NCBI GenBank assembly: GCA_050730675.1
Contig: JBOHNM010000006.1
Location: forward strand, 1-56,880
DNA: 56,880 bases
Direction of reading: 5' to 3'
Source: JBOHNM01 sp050730675
Lineage (GTDB): Bacteria > Planctomycetota > Phycisphaerae > Phycisphaerales > UBA1924
This document shows, one piece after another, positions 8,093 to 15,293 of the stretch (position 1 is the first letter of the stretch; each line of letters begins with the position of its first letter). Made by a program: the position numbers and the translations under genes. The notes under the pieces are model-generated. The model worked only from the letters and a program-made list of their open reading frames with translations, was not told where the DNA came from and searched no databases.

Positions 8093-9367
8093 GTGAGTGC
8101 GACCAAAGGCAAGGTGCTGCTGGCGATGTCGGGCGGGGTGGATTCCTCGGTCAGCGCGGTGCTGCTGCGCGAGCAGGGGTACGAGGTGGTCGGGTGCTTC
8201 ATGCGGCTGGGGTCACCAGGGGAAACGCTCGACGAGTTGACGCCGGTGGGGGGAGACGAGTCGGCGGCGTGCCATCCGAAGAAGTTGAAGTTGGGGCACC
8301 AGGGGTGCTGCTCGGTCAGCGACGCGGCGGATGCGAGGCTGGTGGCGGCGCAGCTTGGCATTCCGTTCTATGTTGTGAATTTCAAGAAGGACTTCGGGCG
8401 GATCATGGATTACTTCGCTGATGAGTACGCCGCGGGACGGACGCCGAACCCGTGCGTGCGGTGCAACGACTGGCTGAAGTTCGGGAAGCTGCGGGAGTAT
8501 GCGGGGCAGATCGGGGCGAGGTTTGTGGCGAGTGGGCACTATGCGAGAGTGGAGAGACGAACAGACGAACAGACCAACAGTGGGGGAAAGGCGGGAGCGG
8601 AGAGCGGTGGGAGCGATTGGCGGCTGATGCGTGGGTTGGATACGGATAAGGACCAGAGTTATGTGCTGTTTGGGGTGCCGCGGGAGCACCTGGGGCACAT
8701 GCTGCTGCCGGTGGGGGGGCTGTGCAAGAGCGAGGTGCGGCGGATCGCGGAGGAGCACAGGCTGCCGGTGTTCAACAAGCCGGACTCGCAGGAGATCTGC
8801 TTTGTTCCGGACAACGATTATGCCGGATTCGTCGGGCGGCGGCGGCCGGGGCTCGAGCGCGAGGGGGATGTGCTGGATGCCGCGGGACAGGTAGTCGGCA
8901 AGCACGGCGGGCACCACCGGTTCACGATCGGGCAGCGGCGCGGGGTGGGGGTGGCGCTGGGATACCCCATCTTTGTGACGGGCAAGGATCCGGAGCGGAA
9001 CACGGTGACGGTGGGGCCGCGGGAGTCGCTGTTGAGCGAGGGGTGCGTGGCGGGAGAGGCGAACTGGCTGGCGGGTGAGACGGCGCCGGGCGAGTGGACG
9101 GAGTGCTGGGTGAAGTACCGGTACAACACCGAGGCGGTGCGGGGGAGGGTGCGGAGGGAGGGCACTGAAATGACCAATTCGCCAAATCGCCAAATAGCCA
9201 AAGAGAACGGGGATGGGGCGCGGTCATACTCGGGGCGGAGCGGTCGGTTTGAGGTGCGGTTTGATTCGCCGCAGGAGGCGGTGACGCCGGGGCAGGCGGT
9301 GGTGGTGTACGGGGGCGAGGCGGGCGATGTGGTTTTGGGGGGCGGGTGGATTGAGAGCTCACACTGA
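8093..9367 (+). CDS. mnmA: tRNA-specific 2-thiouridylase MnmA with two in-frame inserts
   Basis: MnmA adds sulfur to U34 of Lys, Glu and Gln tRNAs. The 424-residue protein shows the PP-loop SGGVDSS near residue 13, the catalytic cysteine in NPCVRCN (C121) and the persulfide cysteine in SQEICFVPD (C236). IGQRRGVG marks the C-terminal region. Two low-complexity segments are not part of the family: residues about 145-165, from repeated ACGAACAG words, and about 337-360, from repeated CGCCAAAT words giving NSPNRQIAK. Both keep the frame and lie in loops between conserved blocks. I take GTG 8093 as the start; GTG 8036 would add 19 atypical residues. The stop overlaps the next ATG by one base. Confidence 0.92.
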   Translation: MSATKGKVLLAMSGGVDSSVSAVLLREQGYEVVGCFMRLGSPGETLDELTPVGGDESAACHPKKLKLGHQGCCSVSDAADARLVAAQLGIPFYVVNFKKDFGRIMDYFADEYAAGRTPNPCVRCNDWLKFGKLREYAGQIGARFVASGHYARVERRTDEQTNSGGKAGAESGGSDWRLMRGLDTDKDQSYVLFGVPREHLGHMLLPVGGLCKSEVRRIAEEHRLPVFNKPDSQEICFVPDNDYAGFVGRRRPGLEREGDVLDAAGQVVGKHGGHHRFTIGQRRGVGVALGYPIFVTGKDPERNTVTVGPRESLLSEGCVAGEANWLAGETAPGEWTECWVKYRYNTEAVRGRVRREGTEMTNSPNRQIAKENGDGARSYSGRSGRFEVRFDSPQEAVTPGQAVVVYGGEAGDVVLGGGWIESSH

Positions 9368-9927
9368 TGCAGTTCGGGCGGATCATTTTGCTTTGCATCG
9401 GCGCGGCGATCGCGTACGGCATCGTGCATGATCAGGTCACGATCCGGATCTGCCCGGAGTATTTCACGGTGGCGCATCCGCAGGTCATATCTATCGCCGA
9501 TCCGCACACTCGCGATCAAGGGCTTCTCACAATTCTGGCGCTGATCTGGGGTGTAATCGCGACATGGTGGGTGGGGCTCGGGCTTGGGATCCCGCTGGCG
9601 ATGGCGGCACGGATCGGGTCTTGGCCGAAGCTGACGGACGGCGTGCTGTTGAAATCGGTGCTGTGGTTGCTGGCGGTGATGGGTGTGTGTGCGGCAGTGT
9701 CGGGGTTGATTGCGATGTTCGTTTGCGACGGCGCGACGTTCCGGTACTTCTACAGTTGGGTTGCCGAGCAAGTGCCGAGGAACATGCATGCTCGGATGGA
9801 AATCGCGGGGGTGATGCACAACGTCTCGTACGCCGTCGGGTTCTTCGGTGGGCTGATATTGTGCGTGGTGACGGTGGTGCGTCGCTGGCGGATGTCGAGG
9901 GTGAAATCTGCACAGGGCCCGGCGTAA
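9367..9927 (+). CDS. Small four-helix membrane protein
   Basis: A 186-residue protein I do not recognise. Hydrophobic helices are visible near residues 5-19, 50-77, 96-121 and 156-174, with a periplasmic-looking loop between the first two. The ATG shares its A with the mnmA stop (TGATG), so it is translationally coupled to mnmA and probably co-transcribed. No known motif is present. Functional linkage to tRNA thiolation is not implied. Confidence 0.65.
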   Translation: MQFGRIILLCIGAAIAYGIVHDQVTIRICPEYFTVAHPQVISIADPHTRDQGLLTILALIWGVIATWWVGLGLGIPLAMAARIGSWPKLTDGVLLKSVLWLLAVMGVCAAVSGLIAMFVCDGATFRYFYSWVAEQVPRNMHARMEIAGVMHNVSYAVGFFGGLILCVVTVVRRWRMSRVKSAQGPA

Positions 9928-9971
9928 GCCGCCTGAAATAATGCCGATTCACGGCGGTCGCCGATGCGCGG

Positions 9972-9977
9972 TATCCT
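9972..9977 (+). promoter_or_regulatory. -10 box of the esterase gene (leaderless)
   Basis: TATCCT is followed by five bases and the ATG at 9983. There is no Shine-Dalgarno sequence. Confidence 0.5.
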
Positions 9978-9982
9978 CCAAC

Positions 9983-11533
9983 ATGCGCATGACTTCATCG
10001 TTTCGCGGATTCGCGAGTGTGATCGTCTGGTGCCTGGCGTGTGCCGTCGTACTCGCCGGCCCGCGCTCGTTCAAGGTCGAGTTTGATCCCGCACTGCAGG
10101 CCGAGCCGTACAGCGGGCGGGTTTACGTGGTGATCACATCGGGCGGGATCGGCGGGGAGCCGCGGGTGCGGATGGGGGACTGGTTCAACCCGCCGCAGGT
10201 GTGCGCGGTGGATGTGAAGGATGTGGCCAGGGGCGGGACGGTGACGATCGACGAGACTGCGCTGCATTTTCCGGGGGCGATCGGGGAGATGGCGGCGGAG
10301 AAGTACACCGTGCAGGCGGTGGCGCGGCGGAATTTGGACGCCGCGATGGCGGGGCGCGGAGCGGGGGATCTGTACAGCGAGCCGGCGGAAGCGGACTGGA
10401 CCGATGGGGCCGCGGGCGCCCCCCCTGCGCCGGTGACGCTGAAGTTGACCAAAGCGGTGGCGGCGCGTCCGATGCGCGAGACCGACCGACTCAAAGTCGT
10501 GGAATTTGAGAGCAAACTGCTGTCGGCGTTCCACAAGCGGCCGGTGAAGGTGCGGGCGGGGGTGGTGCTGCCGAAGGACTGGTCGGCGGAGGCGGACCGG
10601 ACGTGGCCGGCGGTGTGGTCGATCCCGGGGTTCGGCGGCGATCACACGTCGGTGCGGATGTTCGCGCGTGGACGCGGGGCGGCGGGAGAAGACAACCCGC
10701 GCGACCAGTTGATCTGGGTGGTGCCGGACCCGACGAACTACTGGGGGCACTCGGTGTTCGCGGACTCGGCGAACACGGGGCCGTGGGGGCGGATGCTGAT
10801 CGAAGAGATGATCCCCGAGGTTGAGAAGCGGTTCAAGGGGCCGGCGGCGGCGGGGGGCGGTGGAGCCGCGCAGCGGTTTGTCACGGGCGTGTCGTCGGGC
10901 GGGTGGTCGAGCCTGTGGCTGATGATCACGTACCCGGACCAGTTCGCGGCGTGCTATTCGCACGTGCCGGATCCGGTGGACTTCCGCGACTTCCAGCGGA
11001 TCGACCTTTATGCGCCGGGCACAAATATGTACAAGGACGCGAGAGGGGTGGCGCGGCCGCTGTCGCGGTCGATGGGGCCGCGCGATCCGTTGATGTACGA
11101 GAAGTTCGTGGCGATGGAGACGGTGCTGGGGCCTGGGGGGCAGATCGCGAGTTTCGAGGCGGTGTTTTCGCCGCGGGGGGCGGATGGGCTCCCGCGGCCG
11201 CTGTTTGATCGGAAGACAGGAGCGATCGATCCGGTGACGGCGAAGGCGTGGGAGCCGTACGACATCCGGCTGGTATTGGAGAAGAACTGGGCGAAACTGG
11301 GGCGGAAGCTGAAGGACAAGATCCACGTCTATGCGGGCGAGGTGGACACGTTCTATCTGGAGGGGGCGGCGCGGCTGCTGAAGGCGTCGTTGGAGAAGCT
11401 GGACCCGGCGGGTGGGTACGGCGAGGTGATCATCGTGCCGGGGATGCCGCACGGGCTGCATTCGCCGGGAATGGAGGAGATGGTGAAGCGGGCGGCGGAG
11501 ACGGGTGCCGTGCCGGCGGGGGTGGGTAAATAA
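9983..11533 (+). CDS. Secreted esterase (alpha/beta hydrolase, Esterase D/PF00756 type)
   Basis: A 516-residue exported hydrolase. A signal peptide (about residues 1-26, hydrophobic core FASVIVWCLACAVVLAG) is followed by a beta-rich N-terminal part of about 150 residues, then an esterase domain. The nucleophile elbow is GVSSGG (S304 by my count). PDPTNYWGHSVFADS lies before it, and an acid residue (GEVDTFYL) and histidine (MPHGLHSPG) lie after it, completing a Ser-Asp-His triad. The layout fits acyl or feruloyl esterases acting on plant or algal polymers, but the substrate cannot be read from sequence. I chose ATG 9983 because it begins the signal peptide and has a -10 box at leaderless spacing; ATG 9941 would add 14 charged residues. 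No dockerin tail is present, unlike other secreted proteins here. Confidence 0.8.
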   Translation: MRMTSSFRGFASVIVWCLACAVVLAGPRSFKVEFDPALQAEPYSGRVYVVITSGGIGGEPRVRMGDWFNPPQVCAVDVKDVARGGTVTIDETALHFPGAIGEMAAEKYTVQAVARRNLDAAMAGRGAGDLYSEPAEADWTDGAAGAPPAPVTLKLTKAVAARPMRETDRLKVVEFESKLLSAFHKRPVKVRAGVVLPKDWSAEADRTWPAVWSIPGFGGDHTSVRMFARGRGAAGEDNPRDQLIWVVPDPTNYWGHSVFADSANTGPWGRMLIEEMIPEVEKRFKGPAAAGGGGAAQRFVTGVSSGGWSSLWLMITYPDQFAACYSHVPDPVDFRDFQRIDLYAPGTNMYKDARGVARPLSRSMGPRDPLMYEKFVAMETVLGPGGQIASFEAVFSPRGADGLPRPLFDRKTGAIDPVTAKAWEPYDIRLVLEKNWAKLGRKLKDKIHVYAGEVDTFYLEGAARLLKASLEKLDPAGGYGEVIIVPGMPHGLHSPGMEEMVKRAAETGAVPAGVGK

Positions 11534-11597
11534 GTCTTCATTTGCCGGGTGGATTGTGCGAGGAGATGGCGGACCGGGTTTTCCACGGGACGGACGA

Positions 11598-11613
11598 CCC
11601 CCACGAGCGTGGG
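11598..11613. other. Hairpin between the esterase and DUF4870 genes
   Basis: CCCCAC, a four-base loop GAGC, then GTGGGG form a perfect six-pair stem about 65 bases after the esterase stop. There is no T-run after it, so terminator function is uncertain. Confidence 0.35.
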
Positions 11614-11623
11614 GTGGTTCTGG

Positions 11624-11629
11624 TAGTCT
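11624..11629 (+). promoter_or_regulatory. -10 box of the DUF4870 gene (leaderless)
   Basis: TAGTCT is followed by six bases (GTGGGC) and the ATG at 11636. Confidence 0.5.
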
Positions 11630-11635
11630 GTGGGC

Positions 11636-12091
11636 ATGAGCCAGACACCCAACTCGCCGAATGATCCGATGTCCAATCCCTCCGCTACCGCCGCGCCAGC
11701 CGTCGGAGCCGTGGCGATGGACCCCAAGGAAGTCGCCGACGGGAAGGTGCTGGCGATCATCGGGTACATCTTCGGGATCGTGGCGATCGTGATGCTGTTC
11801 GTGCGGAACAACAACTTCGTGCTTTACCACGCCAAGCAGATGACGGTGGTCGCGATCATCTGGATCGCCGCGGGAATCTGCGTCGGGATCATCGGCACGG
11901 TCTTGGCGGCCGTGACGAAGGGCTTTGGCGCGTGCATCATTCCGGTGGGGATCATCGGGTTGAACGTGGCCATGCTCGTGCTCGTGGTCATCGGCATCAT
12001 CAATGCCGCTAACGGCGTGTGCAAGCCGCTGCCCGTGGTGGGCGCGTATGCGGAAAAGTGGTTTGCGGGCATCAAGAAGGCGGGGACGTGA
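11636..12091 (+). CDS. DUF4870/Tic20-like membrane protein
   Basis: A 151-residue membrane protein. A polar, Pro/Ser/Ala-rich N-terminus of about 35 residues leads to three hydrophobic helices. The first helix is followed by the segment NNNFVLYHAKQM, which matches the DUF4870 signature (NxFVxFHAxQ). The C-terminal segment NAANGVCKPLPVVGAYAEKW is also typical. The role of DUF4870 is unknown; the fold resembles Tic20. I chose ATG 11636 rather than GTG 11630 because of the -10 spacing. It is a single gene flanked by the esterase and the convergent methyltransferase. Confidence 0.8.
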   Translation: MSQTPNSPNDPMSNPSATAAPAVGAVAMDPKEVADGKVLAIIGYIFGIVAIVMLFVRNNNFVLYHAKQMTVVAIIWIAAGICVGIIGTVLAAVTKGFGACIIPVGIIGLNVAMLVLVVIGIINAANGVCKPLPVVGAYAEKWFAGIKKAGT

Positions 12092-12113
12092 GCGAGGCCG
12101 GTAAGGCGATTCG

Positions 12114-13055
12114 CTAGGCTTCTTTCTTGACGATGAACAGGTAGTTGAACCCGCGCAGGAAGAAGTTGCCTTCTTCCGCGGCCTTGTGCCAGTTGCCGCG
12201 GGCGAGCTTCTGGTTGCGGCGGACGACGGTGATGATGTCCACGGGTTTGAAGTGGCGTCGGAGGAGGGCGAAGAGTTCGAATCCGATGGGGGAGAAGGGT
12301 TGGGGCTTACTGCTCTTGCGCCAGGAGTCGCTGACGTAGAGTGCGGCGTAGCGGCGGTCCTTGAGGACGCGGTGGATCTCGGCGATGGATCTGGACATGG
12401 CGTCGTAGTACGCCGCGCCGGCGTCGGCGCCGCCGGAGTCGAGCTTGCCGATGCACTTGGGGTCGTCGGAGTAGGTGATGTGCGTGGAGTAGGGGGGGTC
12501 GAAGAAGATGAAGTCGGCCTTGGCGTCTTCGAGGGGGAGTTTGCGGGCGTCGGCGCGGAAGATATCGGGGCGGGTGGGGGCGAGGTCGTAGCCGAGTGCG
12601 CGGCGGCCGATGTCGCGGGCGACGTCGAGTGTGGTGCCGGAGCCGCAGAAGGGGTCGACGACGAGGTCGCCGGGGCGGGTGTAGCGCATCAGGCACTGCC
12701 AGATAACCCAGGAGGGCGTTGCGCCGGCGTAGGCCTGATCGCCTTGGACCGCGAAGGCGGCCTTGGGGGCGGGGGTGGGGGCGTGCTTGTCGGGGGCCGC
12801 ACGCTGCTCGCGTTTGGCGGCCTCGAGGCCTTCGCCATATTTGTGGATGCTGCCGTCCTCATCGACCCAGGCGTCGTAGTGCTGGCTGGGGTACTCCCAG
12901 AGCGTGGTGGTCATGAGGCGGAGGGGTGGCTTGGGTGGAATCGGTGCGCGGCCGAAGGCGGGGCGGCCGCCCCCCACGGGCGCGCCGTGCGATTTGCCGC
13001 CGTGCGGCGGGCGCGGGCCGGAGGGGCGCGAGTTGGGGCGGTTGGAGTTGCTCAC
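12114..13055 (-). CDS. DNA methyltransferase (N4/N6 amino-MTase fold)
   Basis: A 313-residue methyltransferase of the N-6/N-4 DNA methylase family. Motif I (VVDPFCGSGTT, about 132-142) binds S-adenosylmethionine and DPPY (186-189) is the catalytic motif IV, in the order I then IV. The first 45 residues are a Pro/Arg/Gly-rich tail ending at a possible alternative start (ATG near 12914). No restriction nuclease is adjacent, so it looks like an orphan enzyme; DNA specificity cannot be read. It overlaps the nrnA stop by four bases (GTGA), making it the last gene of a ribF-nrnA-methyltransferase operon. An RNA substrate is a possible alternative. Confidence 0.82.
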   Translation of the reverse strand: MSNSNRPNSRPSGPRPPHGGKSHGAPVGGGRPAFGRAPIPPKPPLRLMTTTLWEYPSQHYDAWVDEDGSIHKYGEGLEAAKREQRAAPDKHAPTPAPKAAFAVQGDQAYAGATPSWVIWQCLMRYTRPGDLVVDPFCGSGTTLDVARDIGRRALGYDLAPTRPDIFRADARKLPLEDAKADFIFFDPPYSTHITYSDDPKCIGKLDSGGADAGAAYYDAMSRSIAEIHRVLKDRRYAALYVSDSWRKSSKPQPFSPIGFELFALLRRHFKPVDIITVVRRNQKLARGNWHKAAEEGNFFLRGFNYLFIVKKEA

Positions 13056-14134
13056 GGCTTGACGCCCAGAGCCTTGAGGATCGCCGCGCGCGCTTCGGAC
13101 AGGGGCATCCGCAGCTTGACGCCCGCGGCACGGGCGTGGCCGCCGCCGCCGAGGGTGGCGCAGGCGGCGGCGACATCGACGGCGCCCTCGCCGGGCTTAG
13201 AACGGAGGGAGGCCTTGGTCATGGGGTGCGGATCGCCTGGCCTGGTCATCTCGGTGAGGACGACAACGACACGCATGCCGACAATGGTCATCGGTTGGTC
13301 GCCGAAGCCGCCGGTGTCTTCTTCGCTCGCGCCGGCATCTTGGAAATCCTGGCGGGTGAGGGTGAGGACGGCGACGGAGTTGTTGTTGTGGAGCTTCATC
13401 GAACTCAACGCGCGGGCGAGGAGCTTGATGCGGCCGAGGCTGCTCTGCTGCTCGGTCATCTCGTAGAGGGCCGTGTGATCGACGCCGCTGGCGAGCAGGC
13501 GGGCGGCGAGGGTGAGCGTGCGCGGCGTGACGTTGCTGAAGCGGAACCAGCCGGTGTCGGTGGCGAGGCCAAGGAAGAGAGCCTCGGCGATGTGCTGGGG
13601 GAAGGGGCCGCCCTTGAGGTTGAGGAACTCGTCGATGACGGTGGAGGCGACCTCGGTCGCGGAGGCGGCGTGGGTCTCGATGAGGCGCATGGGCGCGGTG
13701 GAGGCATCGCCGTTGAGGTGGTGGTCGATGAGGACGGCGCGGTGGGTGCGGGGTTCGAGCCAGGATTTCACGCCGTCGAGCTGGCTCCACGATCCCGTGT
13801 CGCAGATGATGACCGCGTCGGGCTCGCGATCCATCGGCGGCGGAGCGGCGTGATCGACCGAGAGCTTGCGGAAGCTGGGGACGGTGTCGTTGGCGACGGT
13901 TTCGAGCCAGGCGGGCCAGGGGCCGACGTACCACGCCTCGGCGGTGGCGCCGCGGGCGCGGAGGGCGCGGACGATCGCGAGCGTCGAGCCGAGCGCGTCG
14001 CCGTCAGGCTTGCCGTGGGTCAGGATGATCGCGGTGCTGGCGGCACGCAGCCGCGCGGCCACCTGCGCCGCGTTGGCGGTCGAGACGTACGGGCCGTCGG
14101 CGGCGGAGTGGTTCGGTGGTGGGGGTGGGGTCAA
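13052..14134 (-). CDS. nrnA: DHH-family phosphoesterase, NrnA-like
   Basis: A 360-residue DHH/DHHA1 protein, probably degrading short RNA or DNA oligonucleotides and/or dephosphorylating pAp. Metal-binding motifs are THGKPDGDALGS (about 39-50), CDTGS (111-115) and IDHH (136-139). The DHHA1 substrate-binding signature LGGGGHARAAG lies near the C-terminus. I chose TTG 14134 because it overlaps the ribF stop as TTGA, the same 4-base coupling used at the other end of this gene, and because the upstream frame encodes only Arg/Pro-rich sequence inside ribF. It sits in a compact operon between ribF and a methyltransferase, a ribF-nrnA pairing also found in other bacteria. Confidence 0.88.
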   Translation of the reverse strand: MTPPPPPNHSAADGPYVSTANAAQVAARLRAASTAIILTHGKPDGDALGSTLAIVRALRARGATAEAWYVGPWPAWLETVANDTVPSFRKLSVDHAAPPPMDREPDAVIICDTGSWSQLDGVKSWLEPRTHRAVLIDHHLNGDASTAPMRLIETHAASATEVASTVIDEFLNLKGGPFPQHIAEALFLGLATDTGWFRFSNVTPRTLTLAARLLASGVDHTALYEMTEQQSSLGRIKLLARALSSMKLHNNNSVAVLTLTRQDFQDAGASEEDTGGFGDQPMTIVGMRVVVVLTEMTRPGDPHPMTKASLRSKPGEGAVDVAAACATLGGGGHARAAGVKLRMPLSEARAAILKALGVKP

Positions 14135-15123
14135 GCGGGAGATTCCTCGGGGATCGGAGCGATCGGCGCGGAGAGTTCGTCGGCCGCGGCGGCGAACTCG
14201 ACGGCGCGGAGGCAGTCGCGGGCGAGCTGGGCCTTGAGGTGGTCGAGGGACTCGAAACGTGCCTGGTCGCGGAGCCATGCCACGATCTTGAGTCGTATGG
14301 GCCAGTGGTATTCAGGAACGCCGGGGAGGGGGGACCAGGGGGGGGCGGTCGCACCAAGCCCGTTCAGGATGATGTGTGCCTCGGTGGTGCGTGCCGCGCC
14401 GGCGAAGGTGGGACGTTCCCCGATGTTCACAGCCGCGGGGAGTTCGTGGTCGTCGGGCAGCACGGCGATGGCGGCGTAGACGCCGTCGGCGGGGAGGAGT
14501 TGGTCGGTCTTGATGTTGGCGGTGGGGAAGCCGATGGTGCGGCCGCGGCGGTCGCCCGGGACGACTTCGCCCTCGAGTTCGTAGGGGCGGCCGAGGACCA
14601 TGGCGGCGTCGCGGATGCGGCCTTCGCGGATGAGCTCGCGGGTGACGGTGCTGCGCGCGGGGACGATGCGGTGATCCGTGAGCGCGACCGATACGGGCAG
14701 GACCACCTCAAGACCGAAGCCGAGTTTGCGTCCCAGGTCGTCGAGCATCAGAACGTCGCCGCGGCGGGCCTTGCCGAAGCGGAAGTCGGGGCCCTCGACG
14801 AAGGCGGCAGGGGCGTAGCGGTCGAGCTTGAGGCGGATGAAGGCCTCGGCGTCGAGGCCGAGGGTCGCGGCATCGGGGGCAAGACGGTCAACGCGGGTGG
14901 CGCCGGCGGCCTTGAGCCACCGCTCGCGCTGGGCGAAGGTGGAGAGCCGCGCGGGGACCATCGCGGGGTTGAGCGTGGTCATCGGGTGCGGGTCGAAGAC
15001 GAGCGCGACGACTTCCAAGCCGCCCTGCGCACGGGCGATGGTTGCGGCCCGCTCGACGAGTGCGGCGTGGCCGTGGTGGACGCCGTCGAAGGTGCCGATG
15101 GTGAGGACGGTGCGGTGGGACAC
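14131..15123 (-). CDS. ribF: Bifunctional riboflavin kinase/FAD synthetase RibF
   Basis: RibF converts riboflavin to FMN and then FAD. The 330-residue protein has an N-terminal adenylyltransferase domain with GTFDGVHHGH (10-19) and VEGPDFRFGK (109-118). A C-terminal riboflavin kinase domain carries the GFPTANI motif (198-204). The expected SSTRIRELL segment appears as ARSTVTRELI. The start is GTG, with a -10 box six bases away and no Shine-Dalgarno. It is the first gene of the operon with nrnA and the methyltransferase. Confidence 0.94.
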   Translation of the reverse strand: MSHRTVLTIGTFDGVHHGHAALVERAATIARAQGGLEVVALVFDPHPMTTLNPAMVPARLSTFAQRERWLKAAGATRVDRLAPDAATLGLDAEAFIRLKLDRYAPAAFVEGPDFRFGKARRGDVLMLDDLGRKLGFGLEVVLPVSVALTDHRIVPARSTVTRELIREGRIRDAAMVLGRPYELEGEVVPGDRRGRTIGFPTANIKTDQLLPADGVYAAIAVLPDDHELPAAVNIGERPTFAGAARTTEAHIILNGLGATAPPWSPLPGVPEYHWPIRLKIVAWLRDQARFESLDHLKAQLARDCLRAVEFAAAADELSAPIAPIPEESPA

Positions 15124-15129
15124 GGGACG

Positions 15130-15135
15130 ATGTTA
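15130..15135 (-). promoter_or_regulatory. -10 box of ribF (leaderless)
   Basis: TAACAT on the minus strand is followed by six bases and the GTG start at 15123. Confidence 0.45.
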
Positions 15136-15249
15136 GCGTCTCGCGGCGTGGCTCTGAGTGTCGAGGGGCGGGCGGGTGCTTTCTGCGGGGACTTCCCAAG
15201 CAGACTCGTGCGAAACCACGCTGTCCGGAAGGACGGTACCACTTCGACA

Positions 15250-15255
15250 TACACT
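15250..15255 (+). promoter_or_regulatory. Possible -10 box of the proline dehydrogenase gene
   Basis: TACACT lies 38 bases before the ATG at 15294, which would give a leader of about 30 bases. No convincing -35 is seen. Confidence 0.35.
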
Positions 15256-15293
15256 GGGCGACTGCACCGGTAACCCCTCTTGGACAGCGACGC

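Noticed and set aside
12114..13055. Restriction-modification system
   Set aside because: Only a methyltransferase is present; neighbours are ribF and nrnA in a housekeeping operon.
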